Source of the DNA: Leptospira fletcheri
GTDB taxonomy: Bacteria > Spirochaetota > Leptospiria > Leptospirales > Leptospiraceae
DNA: 64,000 nucleotides
Direction of reading: 5' to 3'
Assembly: GCF_004769195.1 (NCBI RefSeq)
Contig: NZ_RQET01000012.1
Location: 5,138-69,137, forward strand
Under the pieces are notes generated by a model that worked only from the letters and a program-made list of their open reading frames with translations, did no database searches and had not been told where the DNA came from. This document shows positions 39,462-48,156 of the stretch, one piece after another. The stretch's first letter is position 1. Each line of letters begins with the position of its first letter. Position numbers and translations under genes: made by a program.

Positions 39462-40454
39462 TTGGCTTTTCCCGACCGTTCCTCGATTCTGTCCCGGATG
39501 AAGCATCCGGAGATGTTCCGCAATCGATTGGGAAGGATGTCCAAGCATTGGAAAAAATGGGCAAAAAGAAGAAATATCTTCTGCTTCCGGATCTATGATC
39601 GGGATATTCCTCAGGTTCCGATCTCTGTAGACCTCTACGAGGATTTTTGCCTCGTATCCGAATATAGCAACGAGTACCCTCTTACCGAAGAACAAAGGGA
39701 AGAAGAAAGGACGCAATTCCGGTCCATCATTCTAGAAATCCTCTCCGTCGGAGAGAACAAACTCTTTTGGAAAAAAAGGGAGCCTAAGAAAGGAATCTCC
39801 CAATACGAAAAGTTGGAGGACAGGGCCGCCTCCGCGATCGTTCGGGAAGGAGGCCTGCGCTTCCGAGTCAACCTGAGCGATTATTTAGATACCGGTCTTT
39901 TTTTGGACCATCGATTTACTCGGGAACTAGTGAGGAGGGAGAGCGCGGGAAAGAATGTGCTGAACCTTTACTCTTATACGGGATCCTTTTCCGTTTATGC
40001 CGCATCCGGCGGAGCGGCAAAAGTAACCAGCGTCGATCTTTCCAGAACCTATTTGGATTGGTCGGAGGAGAATTTCCGGCTCAACGGATTAGATTCCGAC
40101 AAACATTCCTTTCTGCGGGAAGACGTAAGCGAATGGTTGAAGCGGGAACGAGTGAATCCGAATCGGGAGAAGTTCGATCTGATCGTAGTGGATCCTCCTA
40201 CGTTCTCCAATAGTAAAAAGATGAGGGACGTTTTCGAAGTTCAAAAAGATTATTCTTTCTTGTTGAATTCGATCTTCAAGGACTTCACCTCCGATCGAGC
40301 TGCGCTTTATTTTTCCACGAACTTCCGAAAATTCAAAATGGAGCCGGATTCGGTCTTGTGGGAAAATCAGAGGGACTTGACCAAAGAAACTCATCCTGAG
40401 GATTTTAGGAACGAAAAGGTTCGGCAGGTCTGGAGAATGGAAAAGAATTCCTGA
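39462..40454 (+). CDS. Class I SAM-dependent rRNA methyltransferase, RlmI/RlmK-like
   Basis: The C-terminal two thirds match the RlmK/RlmI methyltransferase group: TGLFLDHR near residue 146, the SAM motif VLNLYSYTGSFSVYAA, SVDLSRTYLDWSEEN and DPPTFSNSKKM, the NPPY-like catalytic block. The N-terminal part lacks the PUA domain of RlmI and resembles the RlmK half of RlmKL. It probably methylates 23S rRNA. ATG at 39498 (residue 13) is an alternative start. It is the last gene of the run that starts at 36828. Confidence 0.85.
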   Translation: MAFPDRSSILSRMKHPEMFRNRLGRMSKHWKKWAKRRNIFCFRIYDRDIPQVPISVDLYEDFCLVSEYSNEYPLTEEQREEERTQFRSIILEILSVGENKLFWKKREPKKGISQYEKLEDRAASAIVREGGLRFRVNLSDYLDTGLFLDHRFTRELVRRESAGKNVLNLYSYTGSFSVYAASGGAAKVTSVDLSRTYLDWSEENFRLNGLDSDKHSFLREDVSEWLKRERVNPNREKFDLIVVDPPTFSNSKKMRDVFEVQKDYSFLLNSIFKDFTSDRAALYFSTNFRKFKMEPDSVLWENQRDLTKETHPEDFRNEKVRQVWRMEKNS

Positions 40455-40472
40455 AAGAATTCCGAAGAAAGT

Positions 40473-41237
40473 ATGAAGATTCCTGCAATTGTTTTTCCGT
40501 TTCTTGTTGCTGTTTTCTTATCCGGTTCTTTGTTCGGAAAGTCTCAGGACGCGGATGACGCTTCCAAATCCCTTCGCACTTTGGATCCGGCTTCTCTTCC
40601 CATACATTCGGCTCAAGCGGAAAGAAGGGCGGCGAATCGGTTTTTTATCGGAGGAATCGGTGCCGACGGCTTCGTTTGGGGAGGCATAGGGGTTCAGATC
40701 TCCGGAAGATTCGCGCTTTCCCTTCAAATGCAGGAACAGAGTTCCCTCCAAAGATTCGATCTGAAAATGAATCTAGTTCCCGCCAATCTCAGCGGAACCT
40801 TTACGTTAACCCAACACGAAAGGATCCAAAGGCAGACCGGTCTACAATTCGAATGGTTCCCGTTCTCGAATCCGTATTTTTTTGCGTTCGGCGCCGGTTT
40901 AGAATCGTTTTCGGAAAAACAGAGAAAAAGGGAAATCTGGTTCCCGTATGTCTCCGTCCAGGAACACGATTGGAATCTAAATCAGAAAAGGCCTTTCCTA
41001 TCTGCGGGAGCGGGACTTCGATATCTCTTCGGATCCTCCTTTTTTGTACACTTCGGCGGAAACATATTACTGTATTTGAAACAGGATTATCACGTGAATC
41101 GGGGAGCATATTATACGAGTGCGATATGGGATCCGACTCAATTCCAACAATTATGGACGGAGCCGGATAAGGAAGGGAAAAGTAGGCAGAGCGGATATGG
41201 AGCTCAAATACAGATCCTACTAGGATTCTACTTCTAG
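40473..41237 (+). CDS. Probable outer-membrane beta-barrel protein
   Basis: A signal peptide (to about residue 22, ending SLFG) is followed by a 230-residue mature part with alternating strands, frequent Gly and aromatic residues, and a terminal Phe (LLGFYF), typical of small outer-membrane barrels. The region from residue 55 (NRFFIGGIGADGFVWGG) onward shows OmpW/OmpA-like strand spacing, but no family match is evident. It lies 18 bases after the methyltransferase gene and may be read from the same transcript. Confidence 0.65.
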   Translation: MKIPAIVFPFLVAVFLSGSLFGKSQDADDASKSLRTLDPASLPIHSAQAERRAANRFFIGGIGADGFVWGGIGVQISGRFALSLQMQEQSSLQRFDLKMNLVPANLSGTFTLTQHERIQRQTGLQFEWFPFSNPYFFAFGAGLESFSEKQRKREIWFPYVSVQEHDWNLNQKRPFLSAGAGLRYLFGSSFFVHFGGNILLYLKQDYHVNRGAYYTSAIWDPTQFQQLWTEPDKEGKSRQSGYGAQIQILLGFYF

Positions 41238-41290
41238 TACTCGATTCGCATATTATTATTTAAAAAAATACGATTCTTGCAAGAAAAAAA

Positions 41291-41321
41291 TTGTCAAAAT
41301 TATAGCATTTCGTCGTATATT
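41291..41321 (+). promoter_or_regulatory. Promoter of the class I isoprenoid enzyme gene
   Basis: TTGTCA (41291-41296), 19-base spacer, TATATT (41316-41321), and then 7 bases to the ATG at 41329. A-tracts lie just upstream. The position implies transcription starting at the initiation codon. Confidence 0.45.
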
Positions 41322-41328
41322 GTGGTCT

Positions 41329-42276
41329 ATGCGAAGACTTGATTTCGGCAATTTCGAAGAGTCAAGAGAGGAGGCGGAATTTCACAAGCTTCTGAACGAA
41401 GCGGTCTTAAATCTTTGCTATGAACTTCCTCCGGCGATCAGGTCTGAGACGTTACATTTTTTGTACAAGTATTCTGATAGTACGACGGATAGCGGTTTCG
41501 ATTATTTCAAAAAGTATTATAGTCCTTGCTATACGATCCTGTATTGGATCAACGAAAATGCCCAGTCTCTGGACTGGGACGATCCTTTGCTGGAGCTTTT
41601 AATACAATCCCATTCATCGGCTCTTCTCCTATATTCTTTGGACGACCACTTGGTGGACCAATCCTTAAAGACTACTCATTCCTTGTTACAATTGCGTACC
41701 CAGACTTGGGAGCGTTATTCACAGGCGGGGAGGTTATTCGCGAAAGAGATTCATGGAGGAATTTCGGTTCGCGACGACTTCGTAGACCGGTACTTCAATT
41801 CCGTGCGCGACGATTCTTACATGGAGACTCTGGAGGCATATCTGGACAGGTTCCGCCTCCGAATGGCCACTTGCAGCCTGCAACCGTATCTGTTGGCGCG
41901 CTCGTTCATGACTCGGGAACAGGCCGAGTCGGTATTGAAAATGTACGAAGCCTTCGGTATCGCATGGAGACTTCTGAACGATTATCAGGACTTGGAAAAA
42001 GATCTGGAAAACGATACTTTTTCCTCCATGACCTATTTTTTATCCAATGCGGATGCGATGGATTGGGGAAGTCGAGGGCGTTCCAGAATCCTTTCCTGTT
42101 TCGAGAATTTCGGATTGGAATTCAAGATCTCGGATCGAATCAACTCCTATCTCAAGGAGGCGGCCCGGATCGCCTCCGAACTTTTTCTGGATCATTATGC
42201 GAACTGCCTTCTGTCCATGCGAATTCTGATCGAGCCGATACCGCTTTCGGGCGCAAGGGATCTGACCGAAATTTAA
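41329..42276 (+). CDS. Class I isoprenoid biosynthesis-type enzyme
   Basis: An all-helical 315-residue protein with two Asp-rich motifs at the expected spacing of a class I terpenoid fold: LYSLDDHLVDQ near residue 102 and LNDYQDLEKDLENDTFS near 216, the latter like the second motif of squalene/phytoene or terpene synthases. Overall similarity to the polyprenyl synthase at 9842 is not evident. The substrate could be a prenyl diphosphate, but product and pathway cannot be read. No carotenoid or hopanoid genes are adjacent. It overlaps the convergent SDR gene by 4 bases. Confidence 0.7.
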   Translation: MRRLDFGNFEESREEAEFHKLLNEAVLNLCYELPPAIRSETLHFLYKYSDSTTDSGFDYFKKYYSPCYTILYWINENAQSLDWDDPLLELLIQSHSSALLLYSLDDHLVDQSLKTTHSLLQLRTQTWERYSQAGRLFAKEIHGGISVRDDFVDRYFNSVRDDSYMETLEAYLDRFRLRMATCSLQPYLLARSFMTREQAESVLKMYEAFGIAWRLLNDYQDLEKDLENDTFSSMTYFLSNADAMDWGSRGRSRILSCFENFGLEFKISDRINSYLKEAARIASELFLDHYANCLLSMRILIEPIPLSGARDLTEI

Positions 42277-43025
42277 AATCCGATCATCATTCCTCCGTCT
42301 ACACGTAGCGTCGCGCCCGTGATCCAGTCCGCTTCGTCGGATGCTAAAAAACACACGGCGGAGGCGATCGCTTCTTCCGGGTTTCGGTCGATTTTCAGAG
42401 GAATGGAATCCAGAATGGACCGTCGGACCTCTTCCGTCAGCTTGGACGCAAATCCGTTGTCGATAAATCCGGAAGCGACACAATTGACTGTGATGTTTCG
42501 GGATGCCAATTCCCTGGCCGAAGATTTCGTTAGAGCGAATAACGCAGCCTTTGCGGAAGAGTAGTTGCTTTGTCCTCCGTTCCCATAAAAGCCGGAGACG
42601 GAACCTATATTGACGATCCTTCCTTTTTTGGCCTTTAACATCGCTTTTGCTGCGATTTGGGTTCCGAAGAAGGCGCCCTTTAGACAGACATCCTGCACTC
42701 GATCCCATTTTTCTTCGCTCATCCGTAGGAGAAGGTCGTCCTCTACCGTGCCGGCATTATTGATCCAAATATGCAATCCTCCCGTACGCTCTAAGGCAAA
42801 TTCCGCCAGGGCCGCGATTTCCTCCTTGGAACGGACGTCGCAGGTTCGCCAAAAAATATTTCCGCCGGTTTCTTGTCGAACTTCCTCCGCGGTTCCCTCG
42901 CAATCTTCTTCCTTTAGGTCGGAAATGAAAACGACGCATCCTTCCTTCGCGAATCTCTTTCCGATTTCCTTTCCTATTCCTCTCGCCGAGCCCGTGATTA
43001 CTACGGTTTTGTTTCTGAACGACAT
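42273..43025 (-). CDS. SDR family oxidoreductase (FabG-like)
   Basis: A 250-residue classical SDR: TGSARGIGKEIG near the N-terminus, CDVRSKEE, NNAGTVEDD, catalytic Ser in NIGSVSGFYG, YSSAKAAL (Tyr/Lys), and the C-terminal ITGATLRVDGGMM block typical of 3-oxoacyl-ACP reductases. AGGAGG lies 6 bases before the ATG. A palindromic operator like that of the adjacent marR-type gene lies 20 bases upstream, so it is probably controlled by that regulator. The substrate is not necessarily an acyl-ACP. Confidence 0.9.
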   Translation of the reverse strand: MSFRNKTVVITGSARGIGKEIGKRFAKEGCVVFISDLKEEDCEGTAEEVRQETGGNIFWRTCDVRSKEEIAALAEFALERTGGLHIWINNAGTVEDDLLLRMSEEKWDRVQDVCLKGAFFGTQIAAKAMLKAKKGRIVNIGSVSGFYGNGGQSNYSSAKAALFALTKSSARELASRNITVNCVASGFIDNGFASKLTEEVRRSILDSIPLKIDRNPEEAIASAVCFLASDEADWITGATLRVDGGMMIGF

Positions 43026-43044
43026 AGATTTCCTCCTGCGTATT

Positions 43045-43062
43045 TATTTAGACGTCTAAATA
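43045..43062 (-). promoter_or_regulatory. MarR-type operator upstream of the SDR gene
   Basis: A perfect 18-bp palindrome, TATTTAGAC/GTCTAAATA, placed 20 bases upstream of the SDR start. It shares TATTTAGA-nn-TCTAAATA with the site at 43526-43549. Confidence 0.7.
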
Positions 43063-43098
43063 TTAATCGCTTCTACCGTTTCTATTCTCTTCCTGATC

Positions 43099-43539
43099 TT
43101 AGGCCTGAAAATTTCCGTAAATTTTGGTTAAGATACGGAGAAATTCCTTTTTTTCCGATTCTTCCAAGCTTCCGTACAATTTATCTAAAGTATTACGAGA
43201 AGCTGATATTACTTTTCGAACGCTTTTTTTGCCTTTACCGGTCAGTTCCGCCGTGGTAACCCTTCCGTCCTCTTCGAATTTCGTTCTGGTTACGTATCCG
43301 AATTCCTCCAGTTTGTCCAAGAGGACGGTTATGGTCGCATTCGTTCTGTCCAAGACGGACGCCAAATCGCTCATTGCCGTTATTCCTCTCCGGCTCAAAA
43401 CGTATATCACTCCTGCGTGAGCCGGAGATAGATCCTCGATTCCTTGCCTTTCCAATTCCTTTGCTAGGAATTTTTGGATCCTGTCCCTGGTTCGGGAAAG
43501 GAGATGGATGACGTAATCCGGTTCCATATATTTAGACAT
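43099..43539 (-). CDS. MarR family transcriptional regulator
   Basis: A 146-residue winged-helix regulator. The MarR core is clear: LSPAHAGVIYVLSRRGITAMSDLASVL, recognition helix region TNATITVLLDKLEEFGYV, and the wing FEEDGRVTTAELTGKG. MarR proteins are dimers that usually repress a neighbouring gene and themselves. Its start codon lies inside a 24-bp palindrome, and the SDR gene 74 bases downstream has a matching site, strong contextual evidence for autoregulation. ATG at 43527 (residue 5) is an alternative start. Confidence 0.92.
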   Translation of the reverse strand: MSKYMEPDYVIHLLSRTRDRIQKFLAKELERQGIEDLSPAHAGVIYVLSRRGITAMSDLASVLDRTNATITVLLDKLEEFGYVTRTKFEEDGRVTTAELTGKGKKSVRKVISASRNTLDKLYGSLEESEKKEFLRILTKIYGNFQA

Positions 43540-43549
43540 CTAAATATAT
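43526..43549 (-). promoter_or_regulatory. MarR-type operator overlapping its own gene start
   Basis: ATATATTTAGA-CA-TCTAAATATAT, an inverted repeat with 11-bp arms and a 2-base centre. It contains a TATATT -10-like box and covers the ATG at 43539. The core matches the site before the SDR gene. Confidence 0.7.
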
Positions 43550-43584
43550 CGCAAGGACCGTCTGCAAGTAAAAAAAGGGATTTT

Positions 43585-45654
43585 TTATCCTTCATATTCG
43601 GCGACTAGTAGGGCCATATCGTCCTGGTACTGGTGGGAAAAATTCTCCCCCTGATAGGACTGGACTCCTTTCATAACCGCGTCGCAGAGATGCTCGGGGG
43701 AAAGATGGGCGTTTCTTTTCAGGAGTTCGGCCAGGTTTTCCTCGCCGAGTAAAACTCCGTCCGCATTTCTGGCATCCGGAATCCCGTCGGTGTATAGCAC
43801 GATCTTATCGCCAGGTCTCAAGGGGACGCTTTCCGTTTCATAGAGGGTAGGAATGGATTCGTAGATCGCCATTCCTTTCGGTCTGTAGAATTCGATTTTT
43901 CCGTCCTTGCGCAGGACCAAGCATTCAGGATGGCCGGCGTTGGCGATGAGCGAATGTCCCGTATTCAAATCCACGATGACGAAGGTTGCGGTCAAGAAAT
44001 GTCCGTCCAATTTTCCTTCGAGTTGTTCTCGTATATGGAGAAGTAGAGCAGAGGGTTCCTGTAAGTAATTGGCCCAACTTCCTAAAGTCATCTTTACCAT
44101 AGAGGCAAGGAGAGCTGCGGAAACTCCGTGGCCGGTCACATCTCCTATGAACATTCCTAAGGTTCCCGATTTAGGGTCGTACAATACGTCCAAAAGATCT
44201 CCTCCGATCTCCATCATGGGGCGATATCGATAGGCCATGGAAGCGTGAGGAATCACCGGCATTTCCCTGGGAAGCAACGCGGACTGGATCTTTCCCGCAA
44301 TGGAAAGGTCTTTTGCCAGGATCTTTCCCTTTTGTTCCAGCTCCGTTTTTTGTAATTCTATAATCCTTGTCCTTTCCTCGACTTTACTCTCAAGAGATTC
44401 GTTTAACAATTTCAGCTTCACCTGGGAATTTTCCAAGGCGCGGAATACTTCCGCATAACGTTTCGCTAACGCTAGACTGAATAACAATGTAAGACCCAGA
44501 AAGCTTTCGTTTACCCAGATACCCGATCGACCGATTCCCGCAAAGGAGAGCACGGTGTAAAAGGAGGAGGAGGCCACAAGAACGAGTCCGGAGACCACCC
44601 ATCGGAACGACAGGATACTGGTTTTCCGGAATTGCACGAAGAGATAGATCGTATATGCGAAGAAGACGACCAATACGATGATGAAACTGTGAAAGGCGTA
44701 TTTTCCGAAGTTGGACAAGCCTCCCGTCAATCCGAACTCCAAAGAAGGCCATAACGTATGGATAAAAAAGAGAAACTCCAGCGACGTTCCGATCCTATCC
44801 CGGGGAGTTTGGAATACGCCTCTCGTAAATTCGTGGAACAGGATGGGAAGAAAGGCCCCGACGGAATAACCGAAGAAAACGTAAATCCAGGGAGAATCCA
44901 CGAGATAAGCGCCCCAACCTTCGTAGGAAGGGTACCATAGCGCCAGAGACAGATTTAACAAGGCGAAGGACAAATTGAATTTATCCTGCCTTCTCCGGAT
45001 ATAAATGAATATGAAAAAGACGAAGGAAAACAGTTCTAAAGAGGTGAAGAACAGCACTCTCGTAGCTTTGAGTAGGAATACGGATTGGATCTCTTCGAAC
45101 GTTCCGAAAATCGGATCCTCTCTGAGTCCTCTCGGACCGTCAAAGGGGGAGAGGACCAACGATAGACGTTCTTCCTCGCCGAATCTTTCCAAGGGGACGA
45201 TCCGCGGTTTTGCATCCCTTTTTTGTGCTCCTACGGGAGAGGAATCCGACTCCGGGATTTTCCCTTCCTGAAGGAGCAAACATCCGGCGGGGCAGAACGG
45301 CAGATAAACTGCCGTCGTTAACGGGCAATCCTCGCGTCCATTCGAACGGGCACACTTCACGGTATGCGAATAGAGCGAAAAATATTTTCCCCAAGGATCG
45401 GAACCGGTGATGCGGGTCATGGAAACTGGCTCCGGATTCGAGTGTTGATCGAATGTTGTACGATCGACCAAAGGATCTTTTGTCGAGTGAATAACGGACC
45501 ATTTTTGCAGATCCACGGGGGAAGTCGACTGAGGCCAGAGAGTTGTCGGAGTGGGCTGAGAATTTAGATTATTTTGAAATACGAATATTCCTATCAGAAC
45601 GAACAGAGTTCGGAAATACGGCTTTAGGGGGAATTTTTCTATTTCGCTTTTCAT
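43585..45654 (-). CDS. Membrane sensor with RsbU/SpoIIE-type PP2C phosphatase domain
   Basis: From ATG 45654 the protein has 689 residues: signal peptide, a periplasmic domain with several Cys (about 30-190), about seven membrane helices (195-405), a coiled coil (LNESLESKVEERTRIIELQ) and a SpoIIE/RsbU phosphatase domain. The last shows EIGGDLLDVL, IGDVTGHGVSAALLASM, NAGHPECLVL, VLYTDGIPDA and DDMALLV, all metal-site blocks intact. It is the second protein of this layout in the window. No anti-sigma or STAS partner is adjacent. A longer start at 45699 is possible. Confidence 0.88.
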   Translation of the reverse strand: MKSEIEKFPLKPYFRTLFVLIGIFVFQNNLNSQPTPTTLWPQSTSPVDLQKWSVIHSTKDPLVDRTTFDQHSNPEPVSMTRITGSDPWGKYFSLYSHTVKCARSNGREDCPLTTAVYLPFCPAGCLLLQEGKIPESDSSPVGAQKRDAKPRIVPLERFGEEERLSLVLSPFDGPRGLREDPIFGTFEEIQSVFLLKATRVLFFTSLELFSFVFFIFIYIRRRQDKFNLSFALLNLSLALWYPSYEGWGAYLVDSPWIYVFFGYSVGAFLPILFHEFTRGVFQTPRDRIGTSLEFLFFIHTLWPSLEFGLTGGLSNFGKYAFHSFIIVLVVFFAYTIYLFVQFRKTSILSFRWVVSGLVLVASSSFYTVLSFAGIGRSGIWVNESFLGLTLLFSLALAKRYAEVFRALENSQVKLKLLNESLESKVEERTRIIELQKTELEQKGKILAKDLSIAGKIQSALLPREMPVIPHASMAYRYRPMMEIGGDLLDVLYDPKSGTLGMFIGDVTGHGVSAALLASMVKMTLGSWANYLQEPSALLLHIREQLEGKLDGHFLTATFVIVDLNTGHSLIANAGHPECLVLRKDGKIEFYRPKGMAIYESIPTLYETESVPLRPGDKIVLYTDGIPDARNADGVLLGEENLAELLKRNAHLSPEHLCDAVMKGVQSYQGENFSHQYQDDMALLVAEYEG

Positions 45655-45723
45655 TTTTACGCATTTGTCGGGAAAGACTCCCGATATTATTATTCGCACG
45701 GGAGGAGCCGCATTTGCAAGATT

Positions 45724-46635
45724 TTAATCGTACGCGTCTTTCGCGCAACGGAAGCCGAAATGATGGTATTCCGGGAAATTCTGCGGTATGTGTGCCCTTC
45801 GTTTCGATCCTCTGGCGTACTCGGCCGACCACCACCAGGATCCCCCTTTCAGAACCTTCTTATCGTACCCTGGGCAGGACTCCTGTCCTTGGCAGGGACC
45901 TTGCGGATCGACTCCCTTACATTCTTCTCCGCAAGCAGCATAATCCGGAGCATACCAATCCTGTACCCATTCCCACGAATTTCCGGCCATATCATAAAGT
46001 CCGTAAATGCCGGAGGGACGGCTTCCCACATCCTTGGTGGTCATGAGATTCGGGGGATATAATACCCTTCTGGAACAGCCTTTGCGGTTTCTTTCCATGA
46101 TGATCGAATTTTTGCAGGTCGCGACCTCGTTTCCCCAGGGATACAAATTCCCGTTCGGTCCTCGCGCGGCTTTTTCCCATTCCGCTTCAGTCGGAAGGCG
46201 TTTTCCCTGCCATTCGCAATATTCTTTTGCGGTGTACCAACTCACTCCGACCACGGGTTGTTTCGGTCGCAAATAAGGTTCTCCGTATCTCGGTCCGATA
46301 TAATCGCAGGTTCCTTTTTGTAGGCAGTCCTTGCATTTGCCGGCTTCCAAACACTTGTTGAAGTCTGCGTTCGTAACCTCGTAGGTATCGATAAAGAAAT
46401 CGCTGATATAGACGATTCCTTCCGGCTTCTCGTCCGGTTCGAATTCCTCGCTTCCGCGGATGAAATCTCCTCCCGGAATGCATTGCATATTCTGAATCTT
46501 TTTTCCTTGGCAAGGAAGTTTAACGGGCACGGGAACAGTCGGACCCGTCGCCGGATTTCCGGAGACTCGCTCTACGGAGGGTAAGCATAGGAAGAGAAAG
46601 ATTAGAAGGAAATGAACTGGACGAAAGGAACTCAT
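45724..46635 (-). CDS. FGE-fold (SUMF1/sulfatase-modifying factor-like) exported protein
   Basis: A signal peptide (to about residue 27) is followed by a formylglycine-generating-enzyme-fold domain: IPGGDFIRGSEEFEPDEKP, TYEVTNADF, RLPTEAEWEKAARG, YPWGNE, GLYDMAGNSWEWVQDWY and HHFGFRCAKD. The place where true FGE carries its two active Cys (a CHxSYCxRYR-like block) reads WWWSAEYARGSKR, so formylglycine formation is unlikely. Several extra Cys pairs (CLEAGKCKDCLQKGTC) suggest disulfides in the periplasm. It lies 69 bases upstream of the phosphatase gene on the same strand and may share its transcript. Confidence 0.85.
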   Translation of the reverse strand: MSSFRPVHFLLIFLFLCLPSVERVSGNPATGPTVPVPVKLPCQGKKIQNMQCIPGGDFIRGSEEFEPDEKPEGIVYISDFFIDTYEVTNADFNKCLEAGKCKDCLQKGTCDYIGPRYGEPYLRPKQPVVGVSWYTAKEYCEWQGKRLPTEAEWEKAARGPNGNLYPWGNEVATCKNSIIMERNRKGCSRRVLYPPNLMTTKDVGSRPSGIYGLYDMAGNSWEWVQDWYAPDYAACGEECKGVDPQGPCQGQESCPGYDKKVLKGGSWWWSAEYARGSKRRAHIPQNFPEYHHFGFRCAKDAYD

Positions 46636-46764
46636 CGCGCCGTTGGATCTCGAAATTCGCTCGGTGTACGTGATCATTCGAGCGTACCGCTTATTTGCAA
46701 GAGAAAAAACGACTTCGAAGTGGGGAAGGAATCTGGAGGCCTACCGGGAAAAGACGCTCGCGGT

Positions 46765-47313
46765 TTAAGCGCGAACTCTCAGAAAATAAATCAGATCCGT
46801 AATTCCGGGGTCCACTCCTTCCTGGAATAATAAAGTCGTAATTTGGCCTCTATGGTGGGTTTGATGGTTGAAAAAATGCGTTAAAACTTCGTATGCCGGC
46901 GTCACACAAGGAATTCCTTTCGTGTTTTTATACTGGAGATTTTGCATGATTTTCTCCTCGGACAAACCGTCTTTGATCCAACGGATGATTGTGTGGTCCA
47001 ACTCCGATCGTTCCTTCTTCAAATCCGAAAACGATTCATAGGATTCGAATCTATAGTCTGCGACATCTGAAGTGGAAAGAAACCGAACGGATTGCGCTAG
47101 AATCTCCGATCCGAATCCGTTCTTTTCAAATCGAGCAAGCCAAGCCTTATCCGCCCAGAGTATATGATTGAAGGTGCCATGGATCGAAGAAAAGAAAGCG
47201 CCCTTGTCTTTCTTTCGGATTTCGTCGCTTAATTTTTCCGCAGCCGTATAGAGACTCTCGTTCATCCATAAATTGTATTCTGCAAGAGTGGCGAAATTCG
47301 ACTTATATTTCAT
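46765..47313 (-). CDS. DinB/YfiT-like four-helix protein
   Basis: A 182-residue member of the DinB-like metal-binding superfamily (unrelated to polymerase DinB). The three metal-ligand His positions are in HGTFNHILWADKAWL and FFNHQTHHRGQITTLL, and the C-terminal block ends DLIYFLRVRA. Members include bacillithiol- and mycothiol-type transferases and many uncharacterised proteins. ATG 47313 has AAGGGA upstream and begins the family match; a longer frame reaches 47370. Confidence 0.85.
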   Translation of the reverse strand: MKYKSNFATLAEYNLWMNESLYTAAEKLSDEIRKKDKGAFFSSIHGTFNHILWADKAWLARFEKNGFGSEILAQSVRFLSTSDVADYRFESYESFSDLKKERSELDHTIIRWIKDGLSEEKIMQNLQYKNTKGIPCVTPAYEVLTHFFNHQTHHRGQITTLLFQEGVDPGITDLIYFLRVRA

Positions 47314-47373
47314 GCTTTGGTTTCCCTTGAAAGTCTTAGTACGAATTTCGGATCGCACCTCTAAGTGCACGAA

Positions 47374-48156
47374 TCAAAAATTTTTCGGAGCTTCCGAGAG
47401 CAGGATTTTTGTACGTAGCCGAAGTGGAGCGATTCTTCCGATTCGGGTCGCTAGGGAGGTTCCGAACGGAAAACGATTCTCTTTCCATTCTTTTTGAAAT
47501 CCTTTTAAAACATAAGCCGCGGCTTTCTCTTCGCTGATTTGGTTCGGCGCCGGTATTCCGTCGTTTTTAGACGCGTCGGTATCCACAAATCCGGGGTGTA
47601 CGGTTTGGATTCGGATATGTTCGAATCCGAAATGCTTTAGTTCCATCCTTACGGTTTCCAAAAATAATCGGGCCGCGCCTTTTGCCGCAGTGTAATCCCC
47701 TTGCATAGGAATTCCGAAATAAGTAGCTAAGGAATTCATATGAGAGATCATGCAGACTTCTTTCTGTTTTTTCATTTGTCGAATCAACGGGACGTAGAAA
47801 TTGATCAGGGATTTGTAATTGATGTCCATGCAATCCAAGATGGTCTGCACGGACGCTTCCAGTGTGTTGGACGGAGGACCCATCCCGATGTTTAATAGCG
47901 CGATGTCGATTTTTCCGAATCTTTTTACGATTTCATCCACGACCGCTTCGGCGTGGGAAGGTTCTCTTCCGTCTCCGACGAAGGTAAGGCATTCGCTTCC
48001 GGATTTTATGACGTCGTTCGCGACCCGCTTGAGGAGGCTTTCCCTCCTGGCAGTCAATATAATGGTATTATTGAATTGCGCGAGAGCCTTGGCGGTGCTT
48101 TTGCCGATTCCGGAGGATGCACCGGTAATCAATATCACTTTGTTTCGATATTCCAT
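47374..48156 (-). CDS. SDR family oxidoreductase
   Basis: From ATG 48156 (GGAAG 5 bases upstream) a 260-residue classical SDR: TGASSGIGKSTAKAL near the N-terminus, LNIGMGPP in place of NNAG, Ser in ISHMNSLATY, and DYTAAKGAARLF with the catalytic Tyr and Lys. It resembles the DHRS7/YqjQ type, which act on lipids or steroids. It is followed by the DinB-like gene, 60 bases on. A palindrome between its promoter boxes suggests a dedicated regulator. Confidence 0.9.
   Translation of the reverse strand: MEYRNKVILITGASSGIGKSTAKALAQFNNTIILTARRESLLKRVANDVIKSGSECLTFVGDGREPSHAEAVVDEIVKRFGKIDIALLNIGMGPPSNTLEASVQTILDCMDINYKSLINFYVPLIRQMKKQKEVCMISHMNSLATYFGIPMQGDYTAAKGAARLFLETVRMELKHFGFEHIRIQTVHPGFVDTDASKNDGIPAPNQISEEKAAAYVLKGFQKEWKENRFPFGTSLATRIGRIAPLRLRTKILLSEAPKNF

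Noticed and set aside
43045..43549. CRISPR-like repeat pair
   Set aside because: Only two sites, each a symmetric palindrome in a promoter; no spacer-repeat array exists in the window.
45724..46635. True formylglycine-generating enzyme
   Set aside because: The active-site Cys pair is missing.
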